DNA from: Litchfieldella anticariensis FP35 = DSM 16096 | Lineage (GTDB): Bacteria; Pseudomonadota; Gammaproteobacteria; Pseudomonadales; Halomonadaceae | Assembly (NCBI RefSeq): GCF_000409775.1 | Contig: NZ_KE332391.1 | Location: 139,248-203,247, forward strand | Direction of reading: 5' to 3' | DNA: 64,000 bases | Part shown: piece by piece, positions 6,727 to 14,526 of the stretch | How positions within the stretch are numbered: the stretch's first letter is position 1 | How the letters are laid out: each line of letters opens with the position of its first letter | Program-made: the position numbers and the translations under genes | Notes under the pieces: generated by a model | Told to the model about the DNA's origin: nothing | The model's database searches: none | Seen by the model: the letters and a program-made list of their open reading frames with translations, nothing else

Positions 6727-8115
6727 ATGCGTACGAACGATCAGGCGTTGTCACAGCGCAAGAAGTGGTACCAGACGGTCCCCGACCCCATGGTTCTCAT
6801 CTTCATGATCCTGCTGGCCACTTACGTCCTCACTTTCGTGGTACCCGCCGGTGAGTATGAGCGCGTCGAACAGGACGGGCGCACCCGTGTGGTGCCCGGT
6901 TCCTTCGAATACCTTTCCGACGTGGGTACTATCTCGCCATTCGATATCTTCGTGGCGGTACCGCGCGGCCTCAACGAGGCCTCGCTCTACCTGTTCATCG
7001 TGTTCATTGCCGGTGGTCTATTTCATATCCTCCAGCGCACCGGCGCGCTAGAGAACGCAATCGGCGTAGCGGTGAATCGGGTCGGCGTGGAACGTCGCAA
7101 CATCATCATCACCGCCGGCACCTTTATCTACGGTTTCTTCGGCGTGGCCGTGGGCTTCGAGAACAATATCGCCCTGGTCCCTATCGCGGTGCTGATCGCC
7201 AGTGCGATCGGCTGTTCCAGCCTGGTCGGCACCGCCATGGCCGTGGGCGGCATCGGGATCGGCTTCGCGCTCTCACCGATCAACCCCTACACCGTGGGCG
7301 TGGCCCAGGGTATCGCCGAATTGCCCACCTTTTCCGGTGCCTGGCTGCGCACCCTGTTAGTGGTCTCTTCCTTGGCCCTGCTCTCTTTCTACATCTGCAA
7401 GTGGGTGGTCAAGATGGACTTCGAGGAACCGGATGACACCAAGGTAATGAGCAAGTCCCTGGACGAGTATCGGCTCTCCAAGCGCAACAAGATGACCTTG
7501 GGTGTGTTCGTACTGGGCCTGGCGGCGATGCTGGTGGGTGTCTTCACCCAAGGCTGGTATATAAACGAGATTGCCGGCATGTTCCTGCTGATCGCCATCG
7601 TGATCGGCATCGTCAATAGACTCTCCGCCAACGAGATCGTCAGGCAGATGATGGAGGGGGCCTCCAAAGTCACGCCCGGCGCGCTGGTGATCGGCCTGGC
7701 CGCTTCCATCCAGGTAATCCTCAATCAAGCCCAGATCATCGATACCATCGTTTATTCGCTAAGTGGCCTTATCCAGGGCATCCCCGGCGCCATGTCGGCG
7801 ATCATGGCCAGCGTGGTGCAGGGGGCGATCAACCTCTTCGTGCCTTCCGGCTCCGGGCAGGCCCTGGTCACCATGCCGATTCTGATACCGGTGGCCGATC
7901 TAGTGGGTATGAGCCGGCAGCTCATGATCACGGCCTTCCAGGTGGGCGATGGCCTCACCAACCTGATCGTCCCCACCTCCGGTGGCACCCTGGCCATGCT
8001 GGCCTTGGGGCGGGTCTCCTACGTGAAGTGGCTCAAGGCGATCCTGCCCTTCATGGCGCTGGTGTATGTCCTGGCCTGGGTCGGCCTGGTGATCGGCCAT
8101 ATGGCCGGATACTGA
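6727..8115 (+). CDS. yfcC: YfcC/AbgT-like inner-membrane transporter
   Basis: A 462-residue integral membrane protein with about 11-12 hydrophobic segments. It starts with a short cytosolic tail and DPMVLIFMILLATYVLTFVV, then PAGEYERV, a hallmark of the YfcC / C4-dicarboxylate DcuC-like family. Other conserved stretches are AVGFENNIALVPIAV, GFALSPINPYTVGVAQ and NLFVPSGSGQALVTMPI. Members are thought to move basic amino acids or related carboxylates, but substrates are poorly established. An AAGGACA ribosome site precedes the ATG. The gene is followed 27 bp later by an M20 amidohydrolase, so the pair probably imports and cleaves one nitrogenous compound, an arrangement that recalls AbgT with AbgAB. 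Confidence 0.85.
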   Translation: MRTNDQALSQRKKWYQTVPDPMVLIFMILLATYVLTFVVPAGEYERVEQDGRTRVVPGSFEYLSDVGTISPFDIFVAVPRGLNEASLYLFIVFIAGGLFHILQRTGALENAIGVAVNRVGVERRNIIITAGTFIYGFFGVAVGFENNIALVPIAVLIASAIGCSSLVGTAMAVGGIGIGFALSPINPYTVGVAQGIAELPTFSGAWLRTLLVVSSLALLSFYICKWVVKMDFEEPDDTKVMSKSLDEYRLSKRNKMTLGVFVLGLAAMLVGVFTQGWYINEIAGMFLLIAIVIGIVNRLSANEIVRQMMEGASKVTPGALVIGLAASIQVILNQAQIIDTIVYSLSGLIQGIPGAMSAIMASVVQGAINLFVPSGSGQALVTMPILIPVADLVGMSRQLMITAFQVGDGLTNLIVPTSGGTLAMLALGRVSYVKWLKAILPFMALVYVLAWVGLVIGHMAGY

Positions 8116-8142
8116 TTCGTGTACTGATTTCCAGGAGAGACC

Positions 8143-9414
8143 ATGACCGAATCCACGACTCAGGCGGCCTTGGGTCGCCAACTGATGGCGAGACTAGACG
8201 AAGCGGCGCTTCACTCCCGCCCCGGCCCGGGCGTCACACGCCTGTTCTGCTCCGACGAGCATCGCGGAGTACTGGAGCTCATTGCCGATTGGATGCGCCA
8301 GGCCGGCCTGACGCCGGAACTCGACGCGTCAGGCAACCTGGTAGGACGAAATGCACGCGCCATGGCGGGCGAGAAGACACTGATCATGGGCTCCCACCAG
8401 GATACGGTGGTCGAAGGGGGCAAGTACGACGGCATGCTGGGCATTGCTCTGCCACTGCAAGCCTTGCAGGCCCTTGAGATAGATGGCACCGAGCTTCCCT
8501 ATGGTGTCGAGGTGGTGGCCTTCGGAGACGAGGAAGGCACCCGCTTCCAGTCGACCCTCATCGGCAGCCGTGCCTTGGCTGGCAGCTTCGATCGTGCCAG
8601 CCTCGATGCGTGTGATGCCGACGGTGTGACCCTTGGAGATGCGCTCGAGGCATTCGGCGGCAGTCCAGCGGATATTCCCCAACTGGCACGCAAGCCCGAG
8701 TCAGTGATCGGGTTCGTCGAGGTGCATATCGAACAAGGGCCGGTGCTGGAACAGCGCGACCAAGCCGTGGGCGTCGTCACCGCGCTGACCGGGATCGAAC
8801 GGCACCGCCTGAACGTGATCGGGAAAGCTGGACACGCCGGCACCACCCCTATGAAGGGCCGCCGCGACGCCCTGGTGGGCGCGGCCGAGATGGTGGTGGA
8901 AGCGGACAAGATATTGAACGCCACCGAGAACTTCGTTGGTGTCGTAGGAAAGCTGGAGGTACGCCCCAATGCCGTGAATGTCATTCCCGCAGAGGTGACC
9001 TTCACGCTCGAGCTTCGCTCGCCCAGCGCCGAGGTGCGGGAGAAGGGACGAAAGGAGATCCTGGAGACTTGTCAGCGACTTGCCCAGGCACGCGGGCTCG
9101 AGCTGCTGATCGAGCCCACCTACCAGGCCGAAGCGGTGGCATGCGCCGAATGGCTGATCGAGGCCCTGGAGAATGCCTGCCAGGCTTGTCATGAACCAGC
9201 CGAGCGCCTGTTCAGTGGCGCCGGTCACGACGGCCTGGCCATGAATGACCTGACCGATATCGGCATGCTTTTCGTACGCTGCAAGGACGGCCTGAGCCAT
9301 CACCCGAACGAGGCCATCAGTGTTGAAGATGCCGAGCGTGCCACCCGCGTGCTAATGCGTTTTCTCACCGACCTGCGTCAGCACCGCAAGCCCGCGGCAC
9401 GACTTGAAGCCTAG
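8143..9414 (+). CDS. M20 family Zn-dependent amidohydrolase (N-carbamoylase/allantoate type)
   Basis: A 423-residue enzyme of the hydantoinase/carbamoylase branch of M20. The metal ligands are recognisable: GSHQDTV (His), YDGMLG (bridging Asp), DEEGTRF (Glu), HIEQGPVLE (His) and LSHHPNE (His). The lid domain has HAGTTPMKGRRDAL. Relatives are allantoate amidohydrolase, ureidoglycolate hydrolase and N-carbamoyl-L-amino-acid hydrolase, which release ammonia and CO2 or an amino acid. The gene follows the YfcC transporter in an apparent operon and is convergent with the LysR-GntR chimera, its probable regulator. A ribosome site (CAGGAGAG) precedes the ATG. The exact substrate cannot be assigned. 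Confidence 0.88.
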   Translation: MTESTTQAALGRQLMARLDEAALHSRPGPGVTRLFCSDEHRGVLELIADWMRQAGLTPELDASGNLVGRNARAMAGEKTLIMGSHQDTVVEGGKYDGMLGIALPLQALQALEIDGTELPYGVEVVAFGDEEGTRFQSTLIGSRALAGSFDRASLDACDADGVTLGDALEAFGGSPADIPQLARKPESVIGFVEVHIEQGPVLEQRDQAVGVVTALTGIERHRLNVIGKAGHAGTTPMKGRRDALVGAAEMVVEADKILNATENFVGVVGKLEVRPNAVNVIPAEVTFTLELRSPSAEVREKGRKEILETCQRLAQARGLELLIEPTYQAEAVACAEWLIEALENACQACHEPAERLFSGAGHDGLAMNDLTDIGMLFVRCKDGLSHHPNEAISVEDAERATRVLMRFLTDLRQHRKPAARLEA

Positions 9415-9426
9415 AGAGGGCTAGCG

Positions 9427-10512
9427 TCAACCGTTCAGGAACCCACGCCGCATCTGGGCCTCGTTGTCGTTCATCACTGCCTGGGCCGACAGCATGTGCT
9501 CTCGCATCAACTTACGGGCCAAATCGGCATTGCCCTCCTCGATCGCATCCAGGATCTGGGCGTGAAACCGGCATCCGGTAGGGCCGATCTGGTGATCCCC
9601 TGGCTCATAGAGCCGCTGGTAGACAGTGAGGTCGGAGAGCACCTGTACGGTAAAGCGGATGATGAACGACAGCAGCGGATTACCCCCGACCAGCTTCGCC
9701 AGCATCTCGTGAAAGCGGAGCGAATCGATGTGCTGCTGACGCTCGACCTCCATATCGGGAGCCGGCGTGGCATAGCTGTGCAAGCTCTCGCGCAGGCGGC
9801 CAAGATCGTCAGCACTGACCTTGCCGGCCAAAGAAGCGGCCAACTCAGGTTCCAATGCCAAGCGGATCTGGTAGATGTCACGGATCGAAATGTCTTGGAA
9901 ATATAGGTAATGGCTGAGTAGCGAGGTCGCTTTTGCCTCGCTCATCCGGCAGACGAATACCCCTCCCCCTGGGCCGGGGCGCGTTTTCACCAACCCCTGC
10001 GCTTCCAATACCCGTGTGCTCTCGCGAATCGTGCCCTTGGATACGCCAAGGGTTTTCATCAGTTCGGCCTCGCCAGGCAGGCGATCGCCCGGCATCAGTT
10101 GGCGATCCACGATCCAGCCCTTGATGGTATCCGCGACGTGGTAAGGAAGACGACGCGATGCAGAACCCGCCATGTCGTCTTTCATGTCAGCACTGGTTGG
10201 CATCAGGTTGCTGGCGTTGATGCGCAGCAGGCCGCTGGGCTCGCCCCGGTCATTCGCGAGCGTATCGAGTGTGGAATCGAGTTCTCTCAAGGTCGGCGCG
10301 ATCCGCGCAAGCAGCTTGCTTCCTGAGTCGGTGAGGGAAACGCTGCGGGTCGTGCGGTTTAGCAGCCGAACACCGAGCTGCTCTTCCAGCTTTCTCATGC
10401 GATGGCTCAACGCTGAGCGCGATATGCCCAAGAGATCGGCAGCGCGTCTAAAGTTGCGCTCGGCGGCCACCGCTGCGAAGGCCTCTAGATCAGCTAGAGT
10501 CGGTCTCGTCAT
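9427..10512 (-). CDS. Chimeric regulator: LysR DNA-binding head fused to a complete GntR/FadR-family protein
   Basis: One open frame of 361 residues. Residues 1-~102 are a LysR head: HTH (LADLEAFAAVAAERNFRRAA, then GISRSALSHRMRKLEEQLG), LNRTTRSVSLTDSG and linker helix, ending SGLLRINASN exactly where a LysR effector domain would begin. From Met104 the sequence is a full GntR-FadR protein: winged helix (LPYHVADTIKGWIVDRQLMP, GDRLPGEAELMKTLGVSKGT) and an FCD domain with metal-site residues (D-x-x-RFHEML, FHAQILDAI, REHMLSA). An AAGGA site precedes the ATG at 10512. Internal ATGs at 10203, 10185 or 10173 could still yield the GntR part alone. It is convergent with the M20 gene and probably controls the yfcC operon. 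Two unlike DNA-binding domains in one chain is not a usual arrangement. Confidence 0.85.
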   Translation of the reverse strand: MTRPTLADLEAFAAVAAERNFRRAADLLGISRSALSHRMRKLEEQLGVRLLNRTTRSVSLTDSGSKLLARIAPTLRELDSTLDTLANDRGEPSGLLRINASNLMPTSADMKDDMAGSASRRLPYHVADTIKGWIVDRQLMPGDRLPGEAELMKTLGVSKGTIRESTRVLEAQGLVKTRPGPGGGVFVCRMSEAKATSLLSHYLYFQDISIRDIYQIRLALEPELAASLAGKVSADDLGRLRESLHSYATPAPDMEVERQQHIDSLRFHEMLAKLVGGNPLLSFIIRFTVQVLSDLTVYQRLYEPGDHQIGPTGCRFHAQILDAIEEGNADLARKLMREHMLSAQAVMNDNEAQMRRGFLNG

Positions 10513-10569
10513 TAGTGAATTCCTTGCACGAATTCATGCCATATTAGCGTAGCTCCCTTTTCCAATCGA

Positions 10570-10692
10570 GAGTCTCAAGACTTTGCCGCCGGTACGAACG
10601 CCGTGAAATTCGTGAGCGACGAGATCGCCCTGCTCAAGACGGAACGGGAGACTTGGCGTTCCCTTTCGGAATCGACGGACGGACAATTCTGA
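10570..10692 (+). pseudogene. 3' remnant, possibly of an SDR oxidoreductase
   Basis: A plus-strand frame ends at TGA 10690-10692 and encodes FAAGTNAVKFVSDEIALLKT, then ERETWRSLSESTDGQF. The ending with W-x-x-L-S-x-S-T-D resembles C-termini of some short-chain dehydrogenases often divergent from LysR genes. No start or Rossmann segment is present. It sits just behind the LysR-derived start of the chimera, so it may be the leftover target gene of that LysR. The assignment is by remembered pattern and is weak. The rest of the 10513-10850 gap shows no other gene. Confidence 0.35.
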
Positions 10693-10850
10693 AACAACGC
10701 ACAGCCTGTTGATAGCCCATGAAGCTCGACATAAGCAGTTGCGAGAGCTCTTGAATGACAGGCTAGACTAGCAACCAGTGACGCTAACTTACCGGTCCAA
10801 CCACGACTCAACAGCCAGGAAGCTGCCGATCTGGCTCAAGCGACACGACA

Positions 10851-11747
10851 TCATACCAGCCCCATATCCTGCCAACGACTCAACAGGTAATCCTTGAAGA
10901 TACGGGTTTTGGCCAGCGGCGACCTGCCTGGCGGCCAGAGGATGTGGACCGGAACCGGTGGCGGTTCGTACGAGGTGAGGATCACCTCTACCTTGCCTTC
11001 CTCGACAAGGTCACGAATTTGCCAGAGTGGAGAGAAACCAATGCCAAGTTCATGCGTCACGGCGGAATAGATCGCCGTCATCGTATCTGCTCTGAAGGGC
11101 CCTGATACCTGGACCGAACACCGCTTGCCCTCAACCTGAAACGTCCATGTCCCGGGGTTCCGGTCGACTGTTCGGAGAATGCAGGCATGATCTTTCAAGT
11201 CGGCAGGATGTTGCGGTCGACCATGGCGTGCGAAATACCCAGGTGCTCCAAAAGTCACGCGACGCAGCTCTCCCAGCCGCCTGGCTTTCAGGTCAGAGTC
11301 AGGCAAATGACCGATCCGCACTGCCAGGTCGAGTTCTTCCTCGGCGAAGTCGACGAATCGATCGGAAAGCTTGAGTTCGACATTGACCTGCGGATAACGC
11401 TTCATGAACTCGGCGACGATGGGCACCAGATAAACAGGTGCGAATAACACGGGAGCCCCGATGCGCAACAGACCCGACGGCTCAAGACGGCTGTCAACGG
11501 CCTCGAGCCTGGCTTCCTTGATCTCTTCGAGTGCCGGCTTGACGCGAAGATAGAAGGCAAGCCCAGCCTCGCTGGGCACCGATCGCCTGGTCGTGCGCTC
11601 CACCAATTCAACGCCTACGTTCTTCTCCAAACTGGCCAGGGAGCGACTCACCGATTGAACGCGACGGCCGAGCTGATGGGCCGCTGTTGTCAGCCCTCCC
11701 TGCTCCACCACCGCCACGAACGCCTCCAAGTCTTCCAAACGCTCCAC
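10851..11747 (-). CDS. LysR family transcriptional regulator
   Basis: A 298-residue complete LysR protein starting at a GTG preceded by AAGGA. The HTH is at residues 4-62 (LEDLEAFVAVVEQGGLTTAA, VQSVSRSLASLEKNVGVELV), then GLLRIGAPVLFAPVYLVPIV opens the effector domain with ELDLAVRIGHLPDSDL and HELGIGFSPLWQIRDLV. It is divergent from an NmrA-type gene 116 bp away and is its likely regulator. Its effector is unknown. It is a different LysR from the one captured in the chimera upstream, although the heads share the common family pattern. Confidence 0.92.
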   Translation of the reverse strand: MERLEDLEAFVAVVEQGGLTTAAHQLGRRVQSVSRSLASLEKNVGVELVERTTRRSVPSEAGLAFYLRVKPALEEIKEARLEAVDSRLEPSGLLRIGAPVLFAPVYLVPIVAEFMKRYPQVNVELKLSDRFVDFAEEELDLAVRIGHLPDSDLKARRLGELRRVTFGAPGYFARHGRPQHPADLKDHACILRTVDRNPGTWTFQVEGKRCSVQVSGPFRADTMTAIYSAVTHELGIGFSPLWQIRDLVEEGKVEVILTSYEPPPVPVHILWPPGRSPLAKTRIFKDYLLSRWQDMGLV

Positions 11748-11775
11748 CTTATTATCCTTCTTTTCGAGAAAGTAA

Positions 11776-11793
11776 TTCCCAATTCAGAGGGAT
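11776..11793. promoter_or_regulatory. LysR-box-like inverted repeat
   Basis: TTCCC and GGGAT face each other across 8 bp, within an imperfect TAAT...ATTA frame, in the intergenic space between the LysR gene (start 11747) and the NmrA-like gene (start 11863). Position and dyad fit a LysR binding site; the symmetry is short. Confidence 0.35.
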
Positions 11794-11862
11794 TATCACT
11801 AAAGAAGGGTAGACTATCATCGCCATTTCGCCCCCCTGATAGATGACTACGGGAGATCGACA

Positions 11863-12741
11863 ATGAGCAACTCGAATCCTACGGTTCTCGTTATAGGTGC
11901 GACCGGACGCTTCGCCGGCTTGGTTGTACCAGCATTGGCCGAGCGCGGTGCCCGAGTGAGAGCATTGATTCGCGACCCGGCCAAGGCAAACACCGTGCGT
12001 GAACGTGGCGCCAGCGAAATCGCGATCGGCGATCTGCGGGACAAACAAAGCCTGGCAAGTGCCATGCATGGTATCGATGGCGTCTTTCATATTGGGCCCG
12101 CTTTCGAACCCGACGAGGCGGAATTAGGAGTCACATTGGTGAACGTGGCGAAAGCAGCCGGCGTGCGCAAGTTCGTGTTCTCATCGGTGATCCAACCGAC
12201 GAACTCTCAGTTGCCGAATCATGTCAGCAAGATTCCAGTCGAATCGGCACTGTTCGCATCAGGCATGGAATACACGATTCTCCACCCTGCCAACTTTTTT
12301 CAGAACATCGAAGCTGCCTGGCGTTCCGTGATCACCAACGGCGTCTTTGCGGAGCCCTTCCCCACGACGGTAAGGATTGCCCGCGTCGATTATCGGGATG
12401 TCGCGGATGTGGCTGCCATTGCACTGGTCGAGGACCGTCTGACCTATGGCACGTTCGAATTGTGCTCTGCAGACAGGTTGAGTCGCGAGGAAATCGTCAC
12501 CCTCATGAGCGAGGCACTGGGTCGTCGCATCGAGGCTGCCGCGCCGAGTTTCGAGGCGTGGGCGGAAAATGCTCAGTTACCCTATGAGGGGGAACAATTA
12601 CGGCTGCTTGCCAACGTCCACTCTCATTACGCTGCTCACGGTCTTGGCGGCAACGATCTAACACTGCGTGCGATTCTGGGACACCCACCGCGCTCCCTGC
12701 GCATCTATATCGAAGAACTGGCGCTGCGATTCGTCGCCTGA
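11863..12741 (+). CDS. NmrA-like NAD(P)-binding protein (atypical SDR)
   Basis: A 292-residue Rossmann-fold protein. The N-terminal motif VLVIGATGRFAGLVVPAL is the glycine-rich NAD(P) loop, followed by RGARVRALIRDPAKA and the HIGPAF segment. In place of the Tyr-x-x-x-Lys of classical SDRs it has HVSKIPVESALFASGMEYTI, as in NmrA/HSCARG-like proteins, which act as redox sensors or quinone/NADPH oxidoreductases. The C-terminal half has LCSADRLSREEIVTLMSEAL. It is divergently paired with the LysR at 10851-11747. Whether it is an enzyme or a sensor cannot be told from the sequence. Confidence 0.85.
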   Translation: MSNSNPTVLVIGATGRFAGLVVPALAERGARVRALIRDPAKANTVRERGASEIAIGDLRDKQSLASAMHGIDGVFHIGPAFEPDEAELGVTLVNVAKAAGVRKFVFSSVIQPTNSQLPNHVSKIPVESALFASGMEYTILHPANFFQNIEAAWRSVITNGVFAEPFPTTVRIARVDYRDVADVAAIALVEDRLTYGTFELCSADRLSREEIVTLMSEALGRRIEAAAPSFEAWAENAQLPYEGEQLRLLANVHSHYAAHGLGGNDLTLRAILGHPPRSLRIYIEELALRFVA

Positions 12742-12837
12742 CGCTTTACATCGGATCAGGACCCTTTCTCACACTTCATTTCCCCAGTGATCGCTACCGC
12801 TAAGGATGTTGGGTTTTATTATTCAAGGATCGCCACC

Positions 12838-13119
12838 ATGCCAACCACTCAAGTCTCTCCATCCAAAACACGCAGAAAGCTTCCGGCACGCTATAACTCC
12901 ATCGTGATGCCCCTGGTGCTTTCCGTTCTCATGTCTTGCATTGTCTCGGGTATTTCGACCATGACCAGCATCGGCCTCTCCAGCCACTTCTTCGCGGAGT
13001 GGATGAATGCCTGGTTCATATCCTGGCTGGTAGCATTTCCCAGCCTGCTTCTCGTGCTTCCCCTCGTACGTCGCATTGTCTCGGCACTCGTCCAACAGCC
13101 TGGAGAGGGACGTCAATAG
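12838..13119 (+). CDS. DUF2798 small membrane protein
   Basis: A 93-residue protein with two transmembrane segments (roughly SIVMPLVLSVLMSCIVSGIS and WFISWLVAFPSLLLVLPLV), an arginine/lysine-rich N-terminal tail and the LPLVRRIV motif after helix two, which is typical of DUF2798. The start at 12838 follows an AAGGA ribosome site; the frame opens further upstream at 12787 but without a better site. It lies 96 bp after the NmrA-like gene and may belong to the same unit. The function of the family is unknown. Confidence 0.7.
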   Translation: MPTTQVSPSKTRRKLPARYNSIVMPLVLSVLMSCIVSGISTMTSIGLSSHFFAEWMNAWFISWLVAFPSLLLVLPLVRRIVSALVQQPGEGRQ

Positions 13120-13149
13120 CAGTGACAGCGACGTTCGCTCAGCCGTCGT

Positions 13150-13175
13150 GCCGATTGCTCCTGGAGCCAATCGGC
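13150..13175. terminator. Stem-loop between convergent genes
   Basis: GCCGATTGCTCC pairs with GGAGC-C-AATCGGC through a one-base bulge, with a very short loop. It lies between the DUF2798 gene and the convergent gene at 13193-13546. No T-run follows on either side, so it may be a transcript-end structure rather than a classical terminator. Confidence 0.45.
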
Positions 13176-13192
13176 GCGCCGGGAACGCCAAT

Positions 13193-13546
13193 TCACCCTC
13201 TCTGGGCCATGGCCTGGCGGAATTCGGCTAGATAGGCCTCAGCGTACTGTGCTGGATCCGACGGAAAACGCTCGAGCTCGACGGCAAGATCGAAGAAGCC
13301 CATGGCAGGCAGGCCCTCACCCTGGCGACTGACGACCAGCGCGGCGATGAAGGGTCGCCCCTGCTCAGCGTCTTCTCGCATTAGTTCTTCCAGCGTCAGG
13401 GCAACACGCTGGATGGTCCGCGGTGGCTCCAGCGCCAGCGCCTCAGCGAGCTGCTGGTAGGTCATAGGCAGCGCTGACTCAGGTACCGTCTCAAGGATCT
13501 GTCGGATCTGTACAGAAAGCTGGGTATTGCGATGACAAGCTGTCAT
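13193..13546 (-). CDS. Conserved hypothetical protein, small winged-helix-like
   Basis: A 117-residue soluble protein. Residues 8-60 (VQIRQILETVPESALPMTYQ, QLAEALALEPPRTIQRVALT) look like a helix-turn-helix, and then RPFIAALVVSRQGEGLPAMGF leads to a tail DPAQYAEAYLAEFRQAMAQ. The segment AALVVSR...GLPAMGFF recurs in short hypothetical proteins of halophiles and pseudomonads, as far as I can recall. No signal peptide or catalytic motif is seen. The gene stands alone between a convergent gene and the iclR gene on the same strand. No function can be stated. Confidence 0.65.
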   Translation of the reverse strand: MTACHRNTQLSVQIRQILETVPESALPMTYQQLAEALALEPPRTIQRVALTLEELMREDAEQGRPFIAALVVSRQGEGLPAMGFFDLAVELERFPSDPAQYAEAYLAEFRQAMAQRG

Positions 13547-13596
13547 AAGCGCTTTCTACTCCTTGATCGGTTCAGTTCACGAAACCAGGCTATCGA

Positions 13597-14367
13597 TCAC
13601 AACCTCGATAACTGCCGTGCAGTAGCGATCAACAACCCCGAAAGGTTCTGCTCCACTTCCTCGGGCATGCTCCGCAGCCGCGACATCGAGATGCTGACCG
13701 CTGCTTGGGGACGATTATGTCTATCCAATACCGGTGCCGCGATGGAGATATCGGACAGGAAATACTCTTCTACCGACAACGCATAACCCTGACGCTTGAA
13801 TTGGATCAGGCGCTCCCTGATAGCGGGCAGCTCATGCACGGTATTCGGTGTGTAAGCCTGCCGATCCGTTCTCTCCAGAGTCGCCATGGCTTCCCGCTCC
13901 TCCAGTTGCGACAGCATCGCCAGTCCCGGCGCCGTGCAGAATGCCGGTAATCGCGACCCGATGGTGATATCCGTATCCAGCATGTTGCGGCTCAGCAGAC
14001 GAGAAAGGTAAACCACATCCTCCCCATCCAGAATCGTCAGGCTTACCGAGCCTTCCGTTTCCTTGCTCAGGTTCAGCAGGTAGGGGCGAACCTTGTCGAC
14101 TAACGGGTGTGCATGAAGATAGTGCGCCGCAATATCCAACGTACGTACGCTGGGCTCGATCAGTTGGGTCTCTTCATTGCGCTGCAAGTAGCCTAATTGC
14201 ATCAAGGTATGCACGAAGCGTTGCGCCGCACTGCGGTCCATATCGCAACGTTCTGCCAACTGCTTGACGCTCATCGCTGGATGTTCGGCATCGAAGACCT
14301 CGAGGATTCGAAACGCCTTCACCACGCTCTTGACCAGCAAGCGATCCACTTTTTCCTTTTCGCTCAA
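13597..14367 (-). CDS. IclR family regulator of the CoA-ligase/TRAP operon
   Basis: A 256-residue IclR protein. The winged helix is at residues 10-75 (VKAFRILEVFDAEHPAMSVK, QLAERCDMDRSAAQRFVHTL), and the effector domain contains VSLTILDGEDVVYLSRLL and the closing RRLRSMPEEVEQNL-type segment typical of the family. The start is either TTG 14367 (GAGGGG site) or GTG 14349 (AAGGA site); both leave the HTH whole. It is divergent from the crotonase gene and two palindromes lie between. It probably controls the crotonase, ligase and TRAP genes in response to the acid or its CoA thioester. Confidence 0.9.
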   Translation of the reverse strand: MSEKEKVDRLLVKSVVKAFRILEVFDAEHPAMSVKQLAERCDMDRSAAQRFVHTLMQLGYLQRNEETQLIEPSVRTLDIAAHYLHAHPLVDKVRPYLLNLSKETEGSVSLTILDGEDVVYLSRLLSRNMLDTDITIGSRLPAFCTAPGLAMLSQLEEREAMATLERTDRQAYTPNTVHELPAIRERLIQFKRQGYALSVEEYFLSDISIAAPVLDRHNRPQAAVSISMSRLRSMPEEVEQNLSGLLIATARQLSRL

Positions 14368-14452
14368 TCTCTTACCCCTCCCTAGCTTGGTCTTCTCAAT
14401 AGGAAAGTCGCTTCTTGGGTCGATTTTGTGCTTTACACTGAGCGCAATTCAA

Positions 14453-14471
14453 CTACATTGATTAAATGTAG
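14453..14471. promoter_or_regulatory. IclR operator candidate A
   Basis: CTACATT-GATTA-AATGTAG, a perfect inverted repeat with 7-bp arms, lies in the iclR/crotonase intergenic region, 9 bp before a second palindrome. Confidence 0.55.
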
Positions 14472-14479
14472 ATCAACTA

Positions 14480-14496
14480 TGATTGCATTGCAATCA
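14480..14496. promoter_or_regulatory. IclR operator candidate B
   Basis: TGATTGCA-T-TGCAATCA, a perfect inverted repeat with 8-bp arms, 31 bp before the crotonase start at 14527. The sequence differs from candidate A, so the two may bind different proteins, or one IclR tetramer may span both. Confidence 0.55.
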
Positions 14497-14526
14497 ATCA
14501 TTCGTAAAAACAATCGAGAGGCAATC

